This document shows, in pieces, positions 58,401 to 64,000 of a stretch of DNA of 64,000 bases. The DNA lies in contig CM046853.1 in the NCBI GenBank assembly GCA_025617745.1, positions 10,680,974 to 10,744,973 on the forward strand. Direction: 5' to 3'. The notes beneath the pieces were generated by a model. It saw nothing but the letters and a program-made list of their open reading frames with translations. It was not told where the DNA came from and ran no database searches. Both the position numbers and the translations under genes were made by a program. Each line of letters starts with the position of its first letter. Position 1 is the first letter of the stretch. This stretch comes from Heliocidaris erythrogramma (Eukaryota; Echinodermata; Echinoidea; Camarodonta; Echinometridae).

Positions 58401-59199
58401 GGCCAATCTGATGCACAGTATTGAAAGCAGCAGTGACAGTGCCCAATGTGAGCCTCCACAAGGTGCAGCTCTCATTATTGATGGTATGGCCCTAGTCCAG
58501 CAGATCAATCCTTCTAAATTGCAAGGGCCAAGAACATTTGCAAATTTATCTTCAGTGCTCTTACAAAGAGCAGTCGACTCGGCTGTTGCACAAGGATCCA
58601 AGGAAGTTCATTTTGTGTGTGACACATACCGGGATGTTTCTATTAAGAATGCTGAACGCTTGAAACGAGCAGGTGGTGAATCACACCTTATCAGAGTTTT
58701 TGGACAGACTTTGGACAGACTTTGCCCAGCAATGGAAGAAATTCCTGAGTATTAGCAAAAATAAGGAAAATTTCATTGACTACCTACTGGAGAGTTGGAA
58801 AAGAAGTAAGGCAGAAGACCTGCGTGGAGTCTCGGTGTTCTTTGCATGTAGAAATACTTGCCATGCAATAGTTCCAGAGGAGAACAATGTGAACATCAAA
58901 CTTGTTGACGCCCTTGCATCTGATCATGAGGAAGCTGATACGAGGATGATACTCCATGCATCTTTTGCAGCAAAGACTTGTAATGATATTATCATATGCA
59001 GCCCAGATACTGATGTCCTGGCAATAGCTCTTTCTCTGTTTTCAGATATCGGCAAGAACCTTTTCTTTCAAACTGGTGCTGGAATAAAGAAGCGCACCTT
59101 AAACCTTCAAGAAATTTCTAAGAGTTTGGTGTTTGTTTAGCTTCGTGCTTAAGCTTCGTGCTAGGATTGGCATTTAGTATGGAGTTAAGCTTCGTGCTA

Positions 59200-60062
59200 A
59201 GCTTCGGGATAAAGATTGGAGTAAGGACAGAGAGGCTGTTCTTCACTTCTTCATTGTAACAGAGGGTCTGGCTCAGCAAAGACTAGGCAACTATGGGACA
59301 GGGTCAAGCAAGCTCAAGTCCAGACAGATTTGATACAAGACAGATTATACTCTACAAATAATCGCATGCTTCTATTTAAGCTAAAGCTAAGACATCTTAT
59401 TTCTGTAAACACCTCATTTGTCATAATTCTCAACACTTTATGTCCATTTGCTCATGCTGTAATAGTGGAAGATTTGAGAGTAACTTAATCAATATTATGT
59501 ACTCATAATTAAATCGTAATCATTTTCTAGTATTTGCATTTGTTATTTCTTGTCGAAGAAGCCTTGATCCTGTCATCGGGTAGAGCTCTGGCCCTACCCC
59601 ATCACAGTTACCCACAGGAGAGTATTTGATAGTACTTAATGATGAGTATTCGAGATACCCATTTCTAGGTTCAGTGTCTGCAAGAGCTATGATACCAGTG
59701 CTTGACAGAGTGTTGTCTGTGTTTGGATTTCCGAAAGTCATCAAGAGCGATAATGGAAGCCCATTCAACTCAAGTCCATTCGCAGATTACGTGTCTCACT
59801 GCGGGTTTCAGCATCACCAAATCACTCCTCACTGGCCTCGAGCCCATGCTCACACAGAAGAATTTAACAAACCGCTCATCACAGCCATACGTGCTGCACA
59901 CCTCGAAGGCAAGAATTGGAAACAGGAGCTCTACAAATACCTTTGCCAATATCACGTCACACCACATTCTTCAACAGGAGTAAGCCCATTTTGATTGATG
60001 TTTAATCGAGAACCGGTTACGCGCCTCCCAGATGTCGATGTTGCTCGTGACAACACAGTGGC
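59200..60062 (+). pseudogene. Ty3/gypsy-type retrotransposon pol fragment (integrase)
   Basis: Core at 59,605-59,993. The rve integrase core is visible: NDEYSRYP, KSDNGSPF, then HTEEF give the D-D-E pattern, with PHSSTGVSPF before a TGA and a continuing MFNREPV. A short upstream piece at 59,200-59,330 (KDREAVLHFFIVTEGLAQQR) may belong to the same or another element. No LTRs, protease or reverse transcriptase were found, and a stop precedes the core, so it is a dead fragment. Confidence 0.8.
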
Positions 60063-60499
60063 TCTGTGATTTTGCAGGGTCTTCAAAGACTACATGGTGT
60101 GTCATGAGAACCTGCCTGACAACAGGAAAATATGCGCTCTCTAATGTAGTGTATGTGGTTCGAGCATTTTCTATCTGAAGTAAATCAACATGAATACATT
60201 TGTATGACTACACCAATGTAATAATTTAAAGTATTTAGATTTCATAGAAAGATTAAGCTATTAATTTTCTTCTTTTAGAATCAAGAATTTGATATTTTTT
60301 GTAATGTGCTGTATCATGTTAAATACAACTTTTAAACCATCATCATTCAGGGAACAAACACAGAAAGTTTGGTGTTGAAATCAAATAAGTTGAGAGTTTT
60401 AAGCTGTCAAAAATAGCTATGAATTTTTGTGACTTTTTCATGAAGGGGTTCCATGTATTTGATGTGTTATTTCATTTTATATCTTCTACTAATATTTAT

Positions 60500-60800
60500 A
60501 ATAGAAGATTTACAGATGTCATCATGGCCAGCAAAGAAAGGCTAAGAAAGGATCATCTCGGCACAGCAAGGGCACTGGCTGTTAAGGTTGCTTCTTAGTG
60601 GAAAGGCTCTTTATAAATAGAGAAGTGAGTGATATTCTAGCATTGATAACATTTTTATCTACTTCTCCCCCCCCCCCCCCCCCCCCCTCCAGGAAATTGA
60701 TCAAGTTCAGAAGCCAACTAAAGGAAATTATCCTATGACAGCAAGAACAATGTTATCGTTCACACCTCCCATTCCTGATTCACCAGCACAAATTGAGGTA
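60500..60800 (+). pseudogene. Two exon-like fragments of uncertain origin
   Basis: At about 60,510-60,587 one frame reads YRCHHGQQRKAKKGSSRHSK followed by GTGC and a stop, like a CxHH/HxC zinc module of transposase N-termini. At 60,690-60,797 an open stretch (KPTKGNYPMTARTMLSF...) lies between a C-tract acceptor (cctccag) and a donor (GAG|gtatgt). A second frame of the first fragment (MASKERLRKDHLGTARALAVK) could join it. Not recognised. Confidence 0.3.
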
Positions 60801-61300
60801 TGTATTGTGTGTTCATACATGTAGGCTATTATCTATTAACTTCTCAGCAATTTATCATCCACGTACCGATAATTCCTGGTAGAAATGAATAATTTTTCCT
60901 TCAGATACATGCCTAAAATGAAGGGTATGTGCATATATCATATATTTATCATGCTGCTATAATTATTCCGTTGATCCTGTAGAGCTCAGAAGTTGTACAG
61001 TGTATAAGAACTAGCACATCAATGATGTGGCGCTCATCCAGCATCCAGCAAAGAAATTCAAGCAATTTGTACTTTGAACAGAGTAGACACTGTAATGAAT
61101 ACATGAAATGTACATGTATTGGTTACATGCATGTACAGATGATGAAGTGCCTATTGCAAATCTGGCTAAATGTGGTTTTGGAAGGAGACAGTGACATATA
61201 GATATGAATGAAAGTCTGGAAATTGACAACTCAAGTTGCACGACTTCAGTTAAAAGATTTTGGGGAATGTAAATTTTAATAGTTTTACTGTGTGACAGAG

Positions 61301-61613
61301 TAAAATTATTGGCGTGGCATCGGCGCCGTAAACAGCACAAAACAACATGAATGTTGAAAAATATGTCAAAATATTGAGGTTACTTTACAAAATAACACAT
61401 AATGGACTTCTTTCAACAATTTTCCTACATCAGTAACAGCATTTCACCTTGAAAACTAGGGTCGAAATCAGCAGCCCAGTAAGGCAGTTTCTGCTAAATT
61501 TCCACCCTAGAACTCTGGGGACAAGTGCTATGAGGAAAGGCCTCTAGTAGCTGCAGCAGTTGGTAAAATTATTGGCGTGGCATCGGCGCCGTGCACAGCA
61601 CAAAACAACATGA
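61301..61613. repeat. Direct repeat of a 50-bp GC-rich box
   Basis: TAAAATTATTGGCGTGGCATCGGCGCC... runs 61,301-61,350 and again 61,564-61,613 with two or three differences. Spacing of 263 bp suggests a short tandem duplication or the ends of an unrecognised element. Confidence 0.7.
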
Positions 61614-61792
61614 AATAACATTTAACAAAGAGAAATCAAACAACACAATAACTATTTTCACTGACAATCTGTATGACAAGTACCTCATTCCAAATAAATA
61701 ATAATAAAAAACCATTCTTGTATGGGGCATAACACAGCATGTTTCTATGCTGCATCACATTTGACAATGTGCATTGTCAAATGTAATCTGGA

Positions 61793-62164
61793 ATGATGGA
61801 CTCAAGAATGAGCTCAAGAATAGATTCAATGAAGCTGTTACAAATACTGTCATCAAAGATTCAGTATAACTTTTCATGGAAGTACTTTGCTATCGGTCAC
61901 GGAAAGGGACTGGTAGATGGAATGGAAGAAGGTGCAACAGTGGAAAGTCAACTATGCAAGCATCAAAGGGGGACAAGAGCATCACACGGAATAAGAGAAA
62001 GAAATAACTGCTTTTCAAGAAATATTCTTTTTGGAAGTCATCCAGGAAGTGCCTCTGGCTCCAATAATCAGAATTTTGTTAAAGGCAAGAAAACAGAAAT
62101 GTTGAATTTGACACAATCAAATAATTATTTACTAAATATGTGGGACATCTACCCTTCTTTTTGA
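61793..62164 (+). pseudogene. Transposon-like gene fragment with an HGKG motif
   Basis: A 123-codon open frame contains FSWKYFAIGHGKGLVDGMEE, like the F-A-x-x-HGKGxxDG(I)GG motif of multicopy transposon-like animal genes. The GG that normally follows is changed and the rest looks frameshifted. Function of that family is unassigned to my knowledge. Confidence 0.4.
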
Positions 62165-64000
62165 GTGCCTACTGCAGCAACAGAAGAACCTAACACGATG
62201 TGGGTAAGAGGGCTCACCATAGAGCATATGCCTTCTAACCCTCTAGCAAAAGAGAACGTATGATAAGGGGAAAGAGCTGATTGGAAGACTGGGTGCAAAT
62301 AGGAAAGGAATGCATTAACTTTAAATGAAAGAACTAAGCTACCTAATCCAATCACTTGTGATCCTGAAGAAAAAAAAGACTTGTATAATTTTTTTTCCTC
62401 AAGGGTGACTATAATGTTTAACAAACAACTCCTGCAGAAAGTTTTCTAAAGATAAAATGTTTTGGGGGTGTGCCTCATGTACATGCCTGCTGTAGGAAGA
62501 GGAAGCATAGGATACTTTGGAAGTAGACTGTCGAGTTTATGATTTTCAAGTAGTTGTATAACATTGTTTTTAAGCAATGGTAAGATCAATATGCATTGAC
62601 ACACAAGCTACAGGTTTCAAATTATTTTTCTTAATAATTTAATGTTGGGTCAACCCGGAACAGTGCAATAAAACAGAACATTTTGTCTGCTAAGAACCAA
62701 AGTGTGGAATGAAAGTAATACCAGTGAACAACTTTTTGGCTCTCATTTTACAAATTGAATGCCACACCATGTATATTGTAATACCCACAATGTGTTTATT
62801 GTAAAATGTCATTGTTTCATGTTCAGAGGTGCCGTTTATTCTTGATTATTGCTAATGAACTAAATTCATCACTACTTTCTTAAACTATTGACCTATGAAT
62901 AACAACTTGTTTCTGAGATATTACCTCAAACCATTTTCAGATTACACATCATAAATATCAAAAATCTTTTTGATTAGACACATATCAATGTAATGCATTC
63001 TAATTTCATAATTACCAAAAAGAACCAAGGACTTATGGGATTTCAGACTTCAGTATACCAGCTTATGGTAAAAAAAAATTCCAAGTAAAAGTAATACTTG
63101 ACCTGAAGCATTTTATCTTGCTTAAAATAAATCTTAAAATCAAAATAACTTTTAACCTTTTTGTAAACAGGAGGTAGTAGCAAGTTGGGGGGTTTTTTAA
63201 CTGCTTTTCACCTTTTCCTTCTCTCCTTTTCCTATGGGGCACCATCATTAAATGTACTTTCCTGTATAGAAAGGCACTTGGAATATATATAAAATATATA
63301 CATGTACCTTTCTGGGAATGTGTTTAACTTTACAAATGAGAATATCATTCGAATATCAAAATGAATATAACTTTTCATGAATAGAAACATGAACAATCGG
63401 CATAATATGACATGCAACTGTTGGCAGTTGCCATTTTTTCCATCATGAGAAGTTTGGTACTGCATTCTTGTCAGACATCCATTTTGCACCCATACACACT
63501 ACCATCATAGGTACACAGACTCACTTATACCATGGAAGGTAAGGGGTGCTCTTTCAGACAAAGTCATAAAGGTATCTGATGATGTCAAAGTTCACCGTCC
63601 TGAAGAAAGAAAGACAGAGAAAATGAAAATATATATCAAGTCCTGCTCAAAATAATGCTAAAGGAAAATAAAGGTAATAGTACATACAGTATCATAAGGG
63701 GGTTGTGTGCTGATTAAGGTAATTTCCTTGTGAACATACCATTAACTATTTATTGTCTGTCTACCACCTATTGAAAGGGATCTCGAAAGATGGAAGCAAG
63801 TGTGATGATAAAAAAGAGTTGGATCTACATACCACCAACTGAAAGTAAATGTTTGTTCCCGCTTATGATACTGTATGTACAATACTAGACAATTTCACAA
63901 CTTGTATATACCAAATTATAGATATTATCATTCTAGACGAACCATACGTTATGCTGGACCTCTTTTATGGAATACTTTGCCTAACAATTTAAAGTGTACC
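62165..64000. other. No gene recognised
   Basis: AT-rich sequence. I found no paired repeat ends, no coding similarity and no exon with credible borders; open frames are short and of low complexity. Confidence 0.5.

Larger units (their letters stand above)
52757..59139 (+). pseudogene. Decayed multi-exon transposon gene: DDE-like core plus FEN/XPG-like nuclease domain
   Basis: Exon 1 52757-52879 and exon 2 53146-53235 + 55328-55404 (split by a transposon), then exon 3 55814-55979 and a long exon 4 from 56348; GT-AG borders and phases agree. Exon 2 encodes a coiled coil (KLDVVLRKLDEFITIEKAVL). Exon 4 decay: frame change near 56,390; another near 56,855; probable internal deletion after QDIIF (about 56,955); TAG at 57,281-57,283; a stop at 58,202-58,204 and a frame change near 58,310; an 11-bp duplication (GGACAGACTTT) near 58,700 that shifts frame; rearranged end after 59,126. 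Central motifs VVVFDQA, RFGAFH and VESEVVA suggest an RNase-H-fold transposase. C-terminal IIDGMAL, FVCDTYRD, HEEADTRM and SPDTDVLA resemble FEN/XPG (PIN-like) acidic motifs. Related multicopy genes are known in cnidarians and other marine animals; Academ-type membership is a guess. Confidence 0.75.

Overview
This is animal nuclear DNA, most likely from a sea urchin. The evidence is a multi-exon, deuterostome-type reelin gene whose introns are packed with short palindromic DNA transposons, tRNA-derived SINEs that end in ATT repeats, and marine-invertebrate interspersed repeats. The species call is inference. There is no prokaryotic gene organisation, no CRISPR array and no viral genome.

Reelin region (about 0.4-43 kb, minus strand). 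I could follow one gene through 44 coding exons, from the start codon and signal peptide at 42,992 down to 460, where the window ends. Every exon has an AG acceptor (except exon 1) and a GT donor, and all 43 junctions keep the reading frame. The joined CDS is 7,913 nt (2,637 codons plus 2 nt). It holds the signal peptide, the reeler/F-spondin-like domain, the linker region, Reelin repeats 1-5 (each subrepeat A - EGF - subrepeat B), and repeat 6 up to part of its B subrepeat. The rest of repeat 6B, repeats 7-8 and the C-terminus lie to the left of the window. Compared with my recollection of human Reelin, the cysteine of the interchain disulfide (Cys2101) is kept. Both receptor-binding lysines (Lys2360, Lys2467) and the N-t protease-site linker are not.

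Reelin introns carry a 2.07-kb hAT-like element with an internal 7SL/Alu-like segment, a TTAA-flanked fold-back element, piggyBac-, Tigger- and Mutator-like MITEs, a tRNA-derived SINE, and two related-looking repeats with GACGGAC tails.

Upstream of reelin (43-52 kb) I see no convincing host gene. There is a candidate 5' non-coding exon, CT-rich microsatellites, a G-rich 15-bp minisatellite, a nest of three DNA transposons, two further MITEs, and a SINE split by an insertion of repeated GGAAC boxes.

The right part (52-60 kb, plus strand) holds a decayed, intron-bearing, transposon-type gene. It has a coiled coil, a central region with DDE-like acidic motifs and a C-terminal FEN/XPG(PIN)-like nuclease domain, broken by frameshifts, a stop and deletions. 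A separate 2.09-kb transposon with very long inverted repeats sits inside its second exon; removing it with one TA copy restores an open exon whose splice phase fits the next exon. A Ty3/gypsy integrase fragment follows. From 60 to 64 kb there are only scattered coding-like fragments.
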